A stretch of DNA of 45,555 nucleotides, from positions 94,039-139,593 of the forward strand of contig CADBDE010000003.1 in NCBI GenBank assembly GCA_902793375.1, given 5' to 3'. A program made the position numbers and the translations under genes. Within the stretch, counting starts at the first letter, position 1. Every line of letters starts with the position of its first letter. The notes beneath the pieces are model-generated. The model was not told where the DNA came from and did not search any database. It saw only the letters and a list, made by a program, of their open reading frames with translations. This DNA comes from an uncultured Erysipelotrichaceae bacterium. GTDB lineage: Bacteria > Bacillota_I > Bacilli_A > RF39 > UBA660. This document shows positions 24,727-33,611 of the stretch, one piece after another.

Positions 24727-25869
24727 ATGAAAAAAAATATTAAAATAACTAATAAAGTAATAGCATTTATTACTTCAACTGTATTAAGTATGATTGGATA
24801 TACAGTAGTTAAAAAGAATAAAGCATTAGGGGAAGACACTTTTTTTAAAGGAGATAGTGTAATATCTACAAAAAATGTAAATATGAGACTTGATACATCA
24901 AAAGAATCATTTAAACTTGGTGAAGTTAAAAAAGGTACTATTGTCGATAGAATTATTTCTTTAAATGGTTTTGATTTAATAAAATACAATGATAAGTTAG
25001 TATTTGTATCAAATGAATTTACAAATGTTGATGTTAAAGATACTAATAATGAGTATTATAAAATTGAAAAAGATAGTGATATTATACATACAACAACAAA
25101 AGTAAACTTTAGACTTGGTCCATCTACAAATGAAAAAAAGATTTGCTTACTTGATAAAGATGAAGAATTAGTTGTATTAGGAAAATCTATTTCATATAAT
25201 GATCCAGAAGATATTTGGTATTTAGCAAAATACCAAGACAAAATTGGTTTTATTAAAGCTGAATTTACAAAATCATTAAAAGAATATATTAATAGTATTG
25301 ATCCATCAATTAAAGATGTAAATATTAAAGAAATTGGATATTTAAATGATAATTCTCAAATATTTGATTATCAAGGATCTGTTATTGATAATATTGAAGC
25401 ATATCAAGTAGTAAAAGTTTTAGAAGATAAAGGTGAATACTATTTAGTTGAAATAAATAATACTATTGGATTAGTATTAAAAAATAATGTTAATACATAT
25501 GAAGGTAACTTTGTTGTTGTTGATTTAAGTGATCAAAATGTGTGTATGTATAATAATACAGATATTGTATTTAAAAGTCCATGTACAACTGGATCTGATC
25601 AAAGACCAACAAGAGTTGGAGCTTTTTCAGTATATGAAAGAACTGACACACGATACTTTAGTGAGTCAGCACAATCAAAACATATGTGGGCTAACTTTGA
25701 TCATGGAAATGGTTTACACGATGCACCATGGGAAGATCCAAAGAAATTTGGAAATGAAAAGTTTAGAAAGAATAATGGTAGTAAAGGCTGCGTAAGACTT
25801 CCTGATGAAGCTGCAATATTCCTAAAAAAATATGTTAAAAAAGGAACTAAAGTATTAGTTAAAAAATAA
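24727..25869 (+). CDS. L,D-transpeptidase (YkuD) with N-terminal SH3b domains
   Basis: The 380-residue protein has a basic start and a short hydrophobic segment (export signal or anchor, about 8-26), two to three SH3b-type repeats (about 40-100, 105-165 and 175-255: NVNMRLDTS, KVNFRLGPST), and a YkuD catalytic domain (about 258-380) with VVDLSDQNVCMY, TRVGAFSVYE, GLHDAPW (His) and the active-site motif NGSKGCVRLPDEAA (Cys355). It would form 3-3 cross-links or attach proteins in peptidoglycan, outside the membrane. ATG 24727 has AAAGGA. Transcribed alone, converging on the GH5 gene. It shows that the organism has a peptidoglycan wall. Confidence 0.93.
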   Translation: MKKNIKITNKVIAFITSTVLSMIGYTVVKKNKALGEDTFFKGDSVISTKNVNMRLDTSKESFKLGEVKKGTIVDRIISLNGFDLIKYNDKLVFVSNEFTNVDVKDTNNEYYKIEKDSDIIHTTTKVNFRLGPSTNEKKICLLDKDEELVVLGKSISYNDPEDIWYLAKYQDKIGFIKAEFTKSLKEYINSIDPSIKDVNIKEIGYLNDNSQIFDYQGSVIDNIEAYQVVKVLEDKGEYYLVEINNTIGLVLKNNVNTYEGNFVVVDLSDQNVCMYNNTDIVFKSPCTTGSDQRPTRVGAFSVYERTDTRYFSESAQSKHMWANFDHGNGLHDAPWEDPKKFGNEKFRKNNGSKGCVRLPDEAAIFLKKYVKKGTKVLVKK

Positions 25870-25871
25870 AA

Positions 25872-25891
25872 AAGGACACTTAAGTGTCCTT
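25872..25891. terminator. Bidirectional terminator between convergent transpeptidase and GH5 genes
   Basis: AAGGACACTTAAGTGTCCTT is a perfect 20-base palindrome flanked by A-run and T-run. Confidence 0.85.
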
Positions 25892-27701
25892 ATTTTACTA
25901 TTATTCTAGCAGTTGTTGTTTTACCAAAGTTAGAAGTAGTAGAAAAAGATGTCTCACCTTTTTTCAAACAATTTATTTCAATTGTTTGACAAGCTGTTCC
26001 AGTACATATAGTTCCTGTTGGACTTATTTTTGTTACTGTTGCAATTTTACTATTTCCAACAGCTATCTTAGATAACTTAGCTTCTCCATCCATTGAATAT
26101 GTTTTAATTGTAGATATTATTTTTTCACCAACACTACATGTATATTCTACTGATGATATTTTTGAAATTGAATCATTTGAAACTATATGGTTCTTTATTA
26201 CTCCATAATAATTAGCTTCATTAAAAGTATAATTTGCAGTTGTTGTATTTAAACTAAACTTGTTTTTAATATCATTAAATGAATCATCCCATAATCTTGC
26301 AAAAATACTTGGATTATCTTTTTCATATGAATAATAAATTAATCCAAAAGATTTATAATCAGTTGCCTTGTATGCCCAGAAAGAATAACTTATAAAGTTA
26401 AAATCATACAATGACATAGCATAACTCCATACCTCTTCTACATCTTTCCATAAGAAACATGTTTCTCCAACATAAAGAGGTACTCCATATTCTTTCATTT
26501 CTTTAACATCTTTATCAACTTTAGTTTTTATTGCATTTTTTAAATCGTTAGTTGTTCCATTTCCTGGAAGAATACTATTGTTATTTGTAAAGTAATCATG
26601 TACTGAATAAGCAACATTTGTAAATCCATACGCACTAGGTTTCTTTAACCTACTAAGTGAATGTACTGTTGCTGACTCCATTGGAGCTTCAATAAATATT
26701 ATATGTTTATTCTTACATCCATTTTCTACATTTCTTATTGTGTTATATGCTTCTTTAATAAATTCTTCATAAACAGTTACTTCATCAGTTCCAATAGATG
26801 GTCCTGGTTCATTTAATAATTCATAACCAGCTACTCCAGGATTATCTTTGAATCTTGAGGCAATTATTCTCCATATTTCTATTGCATTATCTCTTGCTGC
26901 TTTACTCTCTCTTTTAAAGAATGTATAACCACCTTTATCATTTCTAATTCCACCATTATTTTGTCCACCATCTACAACATGTAAATCAAATATAACATAT
27001 ATACCATATTTCCTACATTCAGATACTATCCAATCTAATCTTTTTAATCTTGATTCTAAATCTTGTCCAGTTAACATTTGATATGTATATCTTTCTTGTG
27101 CTGGGAAAAATGTAAATGATACAAAGTAACTCCATTCAACAGGAACTCTTACAACATTAATTCCCATTTCAGAAAGTTTAGAAATATCAAAACTAGTAAT
27201 AAAATTATCATAATATGCATCATTTAATTCATTATATCTATTTGGGAATCTTTTCTTAATAACATAATTTATTTGAGCATTATTATCAGCATATTCTCTA
27301 TTAAATGGTTTTTCAGCTGTTCCTATTTTTGAAACATTAGTAACTGGACTAAGTGAAATTGCTCTACTTAACCATTCACCTAAATTAAATCCTCGTAGTA
27401 ATACAGTATTTCCACTTCCTACTTTTACAAATTTTGTTCCTTCAGTTTTTAAGAAATCTACATCTTGAATGCTTTTATCTTTTCTAACATTAATACTAAC
27501 TTTAACAGTTTCAGAACCATTTTTATCTTTTCCAACAAGTGTTACAGTTCCAGTTTTCTTACCAACTATTTCTCCATTAGTACCAACTGTAGCAACACTA
27601 CTGTCACTAACATCCCATGATACAACTTCATTTGATTTTTCAATTTTATTTGTTATTGTTTCACCAACATTTACTGCAATTATTTGATTATAATCACTCA
27701 T
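25890..27701 (-). CDS. GH5-type glycoside hydrolase with bacterial Ig-like domains (downstream part of a split gene)
   Basis: Residue numbers are for this 603-residue piece. It has a Big2-type Ig domain (about 5-72: AVNVGETI, SDSSVATVGTNGEIVGKKTG split by strands), a GH5 cellulase-family barrel (about 95-480) with RGFNLGEW, NVVRVPVEWSYF, YVIFDLHVV, ELLNEPGPS (acid/base Glu298) and LYVGETCFLW (nucleophile Glu413), and a second Ig-like domain at the end (GNSKIATVTKISPTG). It probably cleaves beta-linked polysaccharide outside the cell. The first Met (27701) has no ribosome binding site: this piece is in frame with the upstream gene at 27816 and cut from it only by a TAA. Confidence 0.85.
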   Translation of the reverse strand: MSDYNQIIAVNVGETITNKIEKSNEVVSWDVSDSSVATVGTNGEIVGKKTGTVTLVGKDKNGSETVKVSINVRKDKSIQDVDFLKTEGTKFVKVGSGNTVLLRGFNLGEWLSRAISLSPVTNVSKIGTAEKPFNREYADNNAQINYVIKKRFPNRYNELNDAYYDNFITSFDISKLSEMGINVVRVPVEWSYFVSFTFFPAQERYTYQMLTGQDLESRLKRLDWIVSECRKYGIYVIFDLHVVDGGQNNGGIRNDKGGYTFFKRESKAARDNAIEIWRIIASRFKDNPGVAGYELLNEPGPSIGTDEVTVYEEFIKEAYNTIRNVENGCKNKHIIFIEAPMESATVHSLSRLKKPSAYGFTNVAYSVHDYFTNNNSILPGNGTTNDLKNAIKTKVDKDVKEMKEYGVPLYVGETCFLWKDVEEVWSYAMSLYDFNFISYSFWAYKATDYKSFGLIYYSYEKDNPSIFARLWDDSFNDIKNKFSLNTTTANYTFNEANYYGVIKNHIVSNDSISKISSVEYTCSVGEKIISTIKTYSMDGEAKLSKIAVGNSKIATVTKISPTGTICTGTACQTIEINCLKKGETSFSTTSNFGKTTTARIIVK

Positions 27702-27815
27702 ATTGTTTCTATCATTTTCAGTATAATTAGCTGGTTTAGTAGATTCTTTATTATTATTTTCAGAATTTTGCTCATTATTGTTAACTATATCATTAGGTGT
27801 ATCATTATCATTTAA

Positions 27816-28265
27816 TTATTCATTAGACTCTTCAACAATATTACCAAATTCATCAATATTACTTTTATCTCCAATTATTATTTCACAATAACTATATTTA
27901 TCCGGACTAGTTTCAACATATACTTTAATTCTAGTCTTTCCTTCTTTTAGTGCTGTTATAACACCTGTTCTTTTTTCAACAGTAGCTATTGTTGGATCTT
28001 CTGATTCATATATAAGTAATGAAGAAAAACCTACATCATTTATATAACTTCCAACAAGAATAAATTCATTTCCAGTTTTCATATATAATCTAGAAGTATT
28101 TAACTTTATATCATTACTCTCTTTTTTATTGTTAAAGAAGAGAAAAAATGAAACAATTGCCAATATTATAACTGTAAGTATTACTCCTATTATTATCTTA
28201 GTATTACTCTTTTTTTGTTCCTGATTATAAAAAAATGGTTGATTATTAATATAACTATTATTCAT
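27816..28265 (-). CDS. Membrane anchor and first Ig-like domain of the split GH5 gene
   Basis: The 149-residue product starts at ATG 28265 with AAGGAG six bases upstream. It has a polar Asn/Gln-rich cytoplasmic start, one membrane helix (about 24-44) and a Big2-type domain (about 55-130: SRLYMKTGNEFILVG, YESEDPTIATVEKRTG, VITALKEGKTRIKVYV) whose DPTIATV and LKEGKTRIKV strands match the Ig domain at the start of the GH5 piece. It would stay membrane-bound without an enzyme. Its frame continues directly into the GH5 part after the TAA. Confidence 0.8.
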   Translation of the reverse strand: MNNSYINNQPFFYNQEQKKSNTKIIIGVILTVIILAIVSFFLFFNNKKESNDIKLNTSRLYMKTGNEFILVGSYINDVGFSSLLIYESEDPTIATVEKRTGVITALKEGKTRIKVYVETSPDKYSYCEIIIGDKSNIDEFGNIVEESNE

Positions 28266-28319
28266 ATATAACTCCTTATATTAATAATACCATTTATATT
28301 GATTTATTTATTAAAAAAA

Positions 28320-28343
28320 TTATTAATTATACATAATTAATAA
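28320..28343. terminator. Terminator between the 99-residue gene and the GH5 gene
   Basis: TTATTAATTA and TAATTAATAA form a 10-bp stem over TACA, with T-runs on both strands. Confidence 0.65.
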
Positions 28344-28379
28344 CTTTTTTTACACTACTTAACTTAATTATTAAATCTA

Positions 28380-28679
28380 TTAACTTATTTCTTTAAAATC
28401 AACAGCAAATCCACCAACATCTGCTAGTTTGTTAATAAGTAAATTTAAGTTGTTTATTTCTTGTTCTGTTTTGCATGACAAAAGTGCTTCAGAAAAATAA
28501 AAAAGAGACTTTTTAAAATGGTCAATTTTTTTTGTAATATCTGCTATTGCTAAAGAAACTTTTAAAGAAGTGCATTTACTGTTTAATTCACCATTAGATT
28601 TATCTTCGCTTGGTAAATACCATACATCAAAGTAAGCACTTTGAACTCCACCTGGTATTTTTTTTGATACTGATTCCAT
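28380..28679 (-). CDS. Uncharacterised 99-residue protein
   Basis: No family recognised. The N-terminal 45 residues have a GGVQSAYFDVWYLPSED segment likely to be strand-rich; the rest is two amphipathic helices (LAIADITKKIDHFKKSLFYF and EQEINNLNLLINKLADVGG). No export signal. ATG 28679 is preceded by AGGTGATAAAAT. It lies alone, with terminators or repeats on both sides, next to the 42-bp repeat at 28745. Confidence 0.5.
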   Translation of the reverse strand: MESVSKKIPGGVQSAYFDVWYLPSEDKSNGELNSKCTSLKVSLAIADITKKIDHFKKSLFYFSEALLSCKTEQEINNLNLLINKLADVGGFAVDFKEIS

Positions 28680-28744
28680 ATTTTATCACCTAGTATCAGT
28701 ATATCATAATAAAATGTGTTTTAGTAGTTAAACAATTATTAATA

Positions 28745-28786
28745 AACAAAATGAGATTAGTCTCACGACTAAGCTCTTCAGGGGGA
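28745..28786. repeat. 42-bp hairpin repeat, copy 1
   Basis: AACAAAATGAG, ATTAGTC, loop TCAC, GACTAAG, CTCTTCAGGGGGA. The stem GAGATTAGTC/GACTAAGCTC has one mismatch. It is identical to copy 2 at 33612-33653 except for one base. There is no U-tract after it, so it is not a normal terminator. It sits in the 381-base gap between the 99-residue gene and the ABC permease, and TTCAGGGGG can pair with AACCCCTG 33 bases further on. Confidence 0.8.
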
Positions 28787-28918
28787 GCAACTTACCAAGT
28801 GTTGTATTAATCATAACCCCTGCAAAATAAAGGTTTTCTATTTTTATAGTTTATTATCATTTATCCATTATTCATTAAAAATATATAAATATAATGGGTG
28901 AATAATGGGTGAAAATTT

Positions 28919-28982
28919 ATGACATTAATGACGTTATGACATTACTTTGTGAGAGCCTCGCACACAAACGTCATAATGTCAT
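28919..28982. repeat. Iteron-like and inverted ATGACATTA repeats
   Basis: ATGACATTA, ATGACGTTA and ATGACATTA follow each other directly, and the inverted ACGTCATAATGTCAT closes the element 50 bases on, giving a 16-bp stem with one bulge. An inner TTTGTG/CACAAA with GAG/CTC forms a second hairpin. It looks like a protein-binding or recombination site rather than a terminator of the ABC operon. Just before it ATAATGGGTGA occurs twice. Confidence 0.65.
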
Positions 28983-29060
28983 TTTTAATTTTTATTAGCT
29001 TTATCACATACAAAAACTATTGCATTTAATATTATTAATATAAAAAGTCTCTTTAAATTA

Positions 29061-29837
29061 TCAACTGTTTAATATCTCAAGTGAGTCTATTTTCTTTATT
29101 ACAAAAAAACTTCTTATTGAATCAAGCAATAAAATCATTATTATAAATTTAAAACCATACACATTTAATCTTAAAATATTAATTTGACTAATATATTTTC
29201 CTAATAAACTATTATCAAATAATAAATAAATGAAGCTAGCAAAGTATAATAATAGAATAATCATAATAAAACTAATTAGCAAAATCATTAATAGTTTTGT
29301 AAATAAAAACAAAGTAATTTTTATATAGCTATATCCCATTATTTTTAACAAAGCTATATTTTTCAATTCATTCATAAATATATTTTTAATAATAAATAAA
29401 GATACTATTAAAACGATTACTAAAATAATCATACAAACAAAATCAAATGTTGTTTGTTTTTTTTCCATTAATTCTATTTCCTTTGTATTTGCACTCCCAT
29501 CAAGTATCCCATTTATCTCATGTTTATCAAAATAATTTTTTAATTCTTTTGTATCAATATAGTTTTTTAAAATAGCATTATACTCATTATTACCATTACT
29601 ATTAAATTCTTCAAATTCAAAACTATTTTTCAACTTATCTATTTTTTCTTCATCCTCTTCTAAAATAAAATACGTTCTATTTTCAACGGGGTCTCCATAT
29701 TTTTCTGCAGTAAAAAATTCATAATATCCACTTATTAGCTGAAAAACAAATGATGTTAATAATATCAAAATAAACATTGCAATATATATTATGTTTATTT
29801 TTTTATTTCTAAAAGAACTAATTAATATATTAATCAT
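29061..29837 (-). CDS. ABC transporter permease (FtsX-like), second subunit
   Basis: The start is ATG 29837, overlapping the stop of the first permease by 8 bases; the frame extends to a TTG at 29846 with no better site. The ~258-residue protein has the MacB/FtsX half layout: one N-terminal membrane helix (about 15-38), an extracytoplasmic domain of about 100 residues, and three C-terminal helices (about 132-250) with NIALLKIMGYS, the cytoplasmic coupling motif of FtsX permeases. Works with the ATPase at 31052 and the permease at 29830, probably exporting or extracting a peptide or lipid substrate. Confidence 0.85.
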   Translation of the reverse strand: MINILISSFRNKKINIIYIAMFILILLTSFVFQLISGYYEFFTAEKYGDPVENRTYFILEEDEEKIDKLKNSFEFEEFNSNGNNEYNAILKNYIDTKELKNYFDKHEINGILDGSANTKEIELMEKKQTTFDFVCMIILVIVLIVSLFIIKNIFMNELKNIALLKIMGYSYIKITLFLFTKLLMILLISFIMIILLLYFASFIYLLFDNSLLGKYISQINILRLNVYGFKFIIMILLLDSIRSFFVIKKIDSLEILNS

Positions 29838-31050
29838 ACTTACCAACTTTTCTTAAATGAATAATAGAACTGATAAAGGCAATTATAAAAGGTATAACAA
29901 TAAATAGTAATATCAATTTTATAATATCATCATATGGAATAACAACACAATATTTAAACATCATAAATGGATATATTTTTAATAATAAGTAAGCTATACC
30001 ACATATGACAGAAGATAAAATTATTCCTAAAAATATGCATAGTAATATCTTTATAAAATTTGATAATAAATAAACTCTTCGAATATTTCCTTTATTGTAA
30101 CCTAATATGTTCAATTCTTTATAGTAATCTTTATTCTCTAAATAATCTTTTTCTAAAATAATTACTATCAAAACCACTACAATTATTATTAATGGGATAG
30201 ATACCTTATTTGTTTGTTTTTCTAATTCCTCAATTCCTTCTTCGTCAAAAAACAATGTAGGAGTTATAGTGTATCCTTCTTCTTCTAGTTGTTTTGTAAT
30301 CAAATTAACATTTTCTTTGGCATCAACTTCTATTATAAATCCCATGCCTTTTTGTAATTCATATCCTTCTTCATCATCTTTGTATTGTTGTAAAACAATA
30401 TCATGCATTGCTTTCTTGTTTACATAACACGTATATTCATCAATATTATAATCATTATTTTTATATGTTCCGATAATTTTAAAATCTGTGTTAAAAACAT
30501 ATGAATGATCATTTTTATTAAAATATAAAATTCCGAAATATTTAGCAGTGATTTTTTGTCCAATATATTTACTTATATTCAATTTATCAAAAATACTATA
30601 ATTCTTTAAATCGGCACTAACAGGATAAAAGTTTTCAGGACATATCATATAATAATTATCATCATCAGGGAAATTTGTTCCCTCAACTATTTCTGGAAGC
30701 GAATTATTATTAGCAGGAATTATTCTAAACTCTCCTGTTAATTTACCCTTATTAAATTCTTCTACTGTTACCCCAAAACCAAGATATTCATACATATATG
30801 ATGCTATATTAATATGTTCTTTTTTTTCTAATTCATCTATATAAATTGAATCATAAGTATTTTCTTTACTTACTTGTAATGTTCTATATTCTAAAGAATC
30901 AAAAACCTCTTTTTCATACATATTTTTTTCTGATTCATTATTTACATAATTTATAATTGTGATGCTCATAGCAATACCTATGATTAATACACTTATAATG
31001 TTTGTTTTTTTTCTCAATTGAAATCTTACTAAATCAAATATGTGCTTCAT
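29830..31050 (-). CDS. ABC transporter permease (FtsX-like), first subunit
   Basis: The start is ATG 31050 with GAGGT six bases before it, two bases after the ATPase stop. The ~406-residue protein has an N-terminal helix (about 16-36), a large outside domain of about 230 residues (YRTLQVSKENTYDSIY, GFGVTVEEFNKG) and three C-terminal helices with KELNILGYNKGNIRRVYLL, the FtsX coupling loop. Pairing of two unequal FtsX-type permeases with one ATPase is usual for peptide-resistance or lipoprotein-release exporters in Bacillota. Substrate not identifiable. Confidence 0.88.
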   Translation of the reverse strand: MKHIFDLVRFQLRKKTNIISVLIIGIAMSITIINYVNNESEKNMYEKEVFDSLEYRTLQVSKENTYDSIYIDELEKKEHINIASYMYEYLGFGVTVEEFNKGKLTGEFRIIPANNNSLPEIVEGTNFPDDDNYYMICPENFYPVSADLKNYSIFDKLNISKYIGQKITAKYFGILYFNKNDHSYVFNTDFKIIGTYKNNDYNIDEYTCYVNKKAMHDIVLQQYKDDEEGYELQKGMGFIIEVDAKENVNLITKQLEEEGYTITPTLFFDEEGIEELEKQTNKVSIPLIIIVVVLIVIILEKDYLENKDYYKELNILGYNKGNIRRVYLLSNFIKILLCIFLGIILSSVICGIAYLLLKIYPFMMFKYCVVIPYDDIIKLILLFIVIPFIIAFISSIIHLRKVGKYD

Positions 31051-31051
31051 A

Positions 31052-31720
31052 TTATACCTCAATTAATTGATGATTCTTTATTGTTAAAACAACATCTGCA
31101 TATTTTTTAACTCTATCATCATGACTAACTATAATTACACATCTATTATTTTGCCCTAAAAGTTTTAATATTGATAAAATATGTTCAGCATTTTCTAGAT
31201 CTAATGCACCAGTTGGTTCATCTGCTAGAATAACATGTGGCTCATTCCCTAATGCTCTAGCAATAGCTACTCTTTGCTGCTCTCCACCAGATAGTTCTTT
31301 TGGAAAATGTGTTTCTCTATTTTCCAATCCAACAAGTCTTAATAACTTGTATGCTTTTTCTTTCATTTCTTTTTTTGTCATTTTCTTATTTAAATACATT
31401 GGAAGCATTACATTTTCATAAGCTTTCATAAATGGATTTAAGTAATACGATTGGAATATGAATCCTATTTCTTTATTTCTTATTCTTGCTTTTTCATTTT
31501 CTGTCTTTGCTTTAACATCTTTATCATTAATAAATATTTTTCCAGTATCGTAATCAAGAAGTAAACCAAGAATTTCAATTAATGTACTTTTCCCAGCTCC
31601 GCTTTTCCCTATAATGCAGTATACCTTGTTTTTTTTAAATTCGTAAGAAATATTTTTTAATACTTCTACTTTCTTCTCTTTTGTAATATAGCTTTTTGAA
31701 ACATTTTCTAATTTTAACAT
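31052..31720 (-). CDS. ABC transporter ATP-binding protein (MacB/LolD type)
   Basis: The 222-residue protein has Walker A IGKSGAGKSTLIE (about residues 37-49), Q-loop IFQSYYLNPFM, signature LSGGEQQRVAIARAL (about 142-156), Walker B VILADEPTGALD (about 163-174) and switch His in IVSHDDRVKKYAD. The GxxF-Q-x-YYLNP type Q-loop and DEPTGALD belong to the MacB/LolD/FtsE group that works with FtsX-like permeases. ATG 31720 directly follows the TAA of the 31721 gene, and AGAGGA lies in the end of that gene, so they are translationally coupled. Confidence 0.95.
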   Translation of the reverse strand: MLKLENVSKSYITKEKKVEVLKNISYEFKKNKVYCIIGKSGAGKSTLIEILGLLLDYDTGKIFINDKDVKAKTENEKARIRNKEIGFIFQSYYLNPFMKAYENVMLPMYLNKKMTKKEMKEKAYKLLRLVGLENRETHFPKELSGGEQQRVAIARALGNEPHVILADEPTGALDLENAEHILSILKLLGQNNRCVIIVSHDDRVKKYADVVLTIKNHQLIEV

Positions 31721-32062
31721 TTAATCCTCTTTTCTTAAAACAATTTTATTATTTATTTCTTTTGTTTTTAAATAAAAATAATTACCATTTGTTAATATAT
31801 ACTTATCAAAAGTATTTTTTTCAATCTTTAATAAATCAGATAAATATATGGAATATAACTCTTCTTTTTTTCTCATATAATTAACTCCTTTTGATATTCT
31901 TAAAGTTTCTTGATAATCATAATTATTTGGATAATCCAAAAAAACTAATCTCATATTTGTTAATATTACACTTAGTTCTATTTCTTTTTCATCAACAATT
32001 AAAGTACAATTATCTTCAATTAATTCTATTTTTTCTCCCTTTTTTTTCTTAAAATCATACAT
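31721..32062 (-). CDS. Small PH/GRAM-like domain protein of the ABC operon
   Basis: The start is ATG 32062, because GGAGTG lies 9 bases before it; the frame opens further to 32092 without a better site. The ~113-residue protein shows the seven-strand pattern of a GRAM/PH-like domain: GEKIELIEDNCTLIV, ELSVILTNMRLVFLDY, a strand pair, LYSIYLSDLLKIEKN, FDKYILTNGNYFYLK and NNKIVLRK. The LTNMRLVFLD hairpin is the most typical part. No membrane helix. It is the first gene of the ABC operon, so it may regulate or tether the transporter. Fold assignment is by pattern only. Confidence 0.6.
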   Translation of the reverse strand: MYDFKKKKGEKIELIEDNCTLIVDEKEIELSVILTNMRLVFLDYPNNYDYQETLRISKGVNYMRKKEELYSIYLSDLLKIEKNTFDKYILTNGNYFYLKTKEINNKIVLRKED

Positions 32063-32207
32063 ATTTAAACACTCCATTCTTTTTAAAATCATAATAGTTT
32101 TTTTTATACTTCCACATTTTTTTCTTTTTTTATATGCTCTCTAATCTTAACATTTTAAGTCTCTTTTCTTAGAATAATTTTATTATTAAAATGAAAATAA
32201 AAAAAGA

Positions 32208-32235
32208 GCAAATATTTCACATTTTGATTATTTGC
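32208..32235 (-). terminator. Terminator of the 32249 regulator gene
   Basis: GCAAATA and TATTTGC form a 7-bp stem, followed on the minus strand by TCTTTTTTTATTTT. Confidence 0.7.
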
Positions 32236-32248
32236 AAAATATCTCTCT

Positions 32249-33340
32249 TTATTTTATATAAACTAAATATTCATTTTCTATTTTTTTTATTAATTCTAAA
32301 TCACAATTTCCTAGTACGCATGAATTAGATTTAAAATCATATATATATTGATCTATTTGATCATCATTACTAAATGAAATATATTCTAATGTATTACTAT
32401 CTAAGCCATAAAAAAGTTGCTCTTCAATCTCTTCGTTTTGTATTGTTATTAAATATACATTTACATTATAGAAGTATTCCTCTTTAATATTATTGTTTAT
32501 TCTTTCGTATGACTCTGATGATTTATTATAATTAAAATTTTGTTTTATATACTCTGGCATTATTTCTTTAACTATATTACTTTCTCCATCAGATATTGGT
32601 TTTTTATATTTATTAAAAATATTGCTATTCTCATACATTTTTTTTAACTTTAATTCTAATGTATTGGTACTACCATCTTCCAATTTAACATCTAGTTTTA
32701 GGTTATTGATAATAAATTCTAAATCATTATATTCAAAATATTCGTTATAGTTAAATATATTTTCATATAAGTTATCTAAATGTGATAAACTACCTTCAAA
32801 TATTAGATTATCCATATTATTCTTTTTAAAATATAATTTAACATTTGATACATTTTGATTCTTCTTAAGTTCTAAGTTTCCTACTCTAAAGTAGCTTTTC
32901 TCTTTTGAAAAAACAAGTATACCATTTCTTATAGCAAACTCTTCATTTTCTCCTTCAATTTTATAAACCTTAATCGAATTAAAATTATTGATAAAGTAAT
33001 ATGTTAAAAAGCTAAATAATAGTCCTAATATAACTATAATACCAATTATTAATATCTTTTTCCTTTTCTTTTTTTCTGCTTTTATTATCTCTAATGGTAT
33101 AGAGTCAACTTTAATACTATTATTCTTTGTCTTTCTTTCTCCAAATAATAATTCATTAATTGAAACATCAAATAATTCTTGCATCTTAAATAATAATTCA
33201 GTATTTGGTATATACACTCCTCTTTCCCATTTTGAAACCACAGTTCGATCAACATACAATTTTTCTGCAAGTTCTACTTGAGTCCAATTTTTTTCTTTTC
33301 TTAATTTTGAAATAAACATTCCGATTTTCTTATTATTCAA
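32249..33340 (-). CDS. Membrane-anchored XRE-type HTH regulator (next to ABC operon)
   Basis: The likely start is TTG 33340: GGGAG lies 8 bases before it, whereas the upstream TTG 33349 directly abuts that site. The ~363-residue protein has an N-terminal XRE HTH (about 6-60: FISKLRKEKNWTQVELAEKL, VDRTVVSKWERG, IPNTELLFKMQELFDVSINELLFG), a short basic linker, one membrane helix (about 93-115) and about 240 residues outside with several beta-strand blocks. It may sense an envelope signal and control the adjacent ABC exporter, whose operon starts 186 bases to the left. Related layout at 36813 and 40865. Confidence 0.8.
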   Translation of the reverse strand: MNNKKIGMFISKLRKEKNWTQVELAEKLYVDRTVVSKWERGVYIPNTELLFKMQELFDVSINELLFGERKTKNNSIKVDSIPLEIIKAEKKKRKKILIIGIIVILGLLFSFLTYYFINNFNSIKVYKIEGENEEFAIRNGILVFSKEKSYFRVGNLELKKNQNVSNVKLYFKKNNMDNLIFEGSLSHLDNLYENIFNYNEYFEYNDLEFIINNLKLDVKLEDGSTNTLELKLKKMYENSNIFNKYKKPISDGESNIVKEIMPEYIKQNFNYNKSSESYERINNNIKEEYFYNVNVYLITIQNEEIEEQLFYGLDSNTLEYISFSNDDQIDQYIYDFKSNSCVLGNCDLELIKKIENEYLVYIK

Positions 33341-33486
33341 AATAATCAACTCCCATATAGAATCACAATGATACTCTTATTTTAACATAAAAAGAGAGTA
33401 TTAACATAAATAATCTCTTAAAAAAAGGGTACCATCATTTAAATCAATGCCCTTACAAAAATATATTATTATTTTTATTTTGTCAA

Positions 33487-33510
33487 TTTTGTATTATGTA
33501 AAATACAAAA
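33487..33510. repeat. Inverted repeat TTTTGTATT / AATACAAAA with a third half-site
   Basis: A perfect 9-bp inverted repeat with a 6-base centre, and another TTTTGTATT at 33527-33535. Possible operator or recombinase arms. It lies in the 532-base gap 33341-33872, which otherwise holds hairpin repeat copy 2, the abiE promoter and A/T-rich sequence with no gene. Confidence 0.5.
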
Positions 33511-33611
33511 GTGCGTTTTTTGATGTTTTTGTATTATTAAAACAAATTCTTATTTTTTTATATAGGCAAATAATGGGTAGAGGTCTTAAGTAATGCTCAC
33601 AAACCCCTTAA

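Larger units (their letters stand above)
25890..28265 (-). pseudogene. Whole membrane-anchored Ig-GH5-Ig gene interrupted by one in-frame TAA
   Basis: The two reading frames at 27816-28265 and 25890-27815 are the same frame (2376 bases, 792 codons including both stops). Only the TAA at 27816-27818 separates them, in an Asn-rich linker reading ESNE-stop-LNDNDTPNDIVNNN. The linker, frame and Ig-domain pairing all continue across it, and the second part has no start signals. One base change (for example from GAA, CAA or AAA) would explain it. The alternatives are a sequencing error or stop readthrough. Confidence 0.75.

Noticed and set aside
24678-24989. 103-codon minus-strand frame opposite the L,D-transpeptidase start
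   Set aside because: Lies antisense to a convincing SH3b/YkuD gene and shows only hydrophobic low-complexity sequence.
28745-28786. Hairpin repeat as a plain Rho-independent terminator
   Set aside because: No U-tract follows the stem on either strand, and both copies keep identical flanks beyond the stem.
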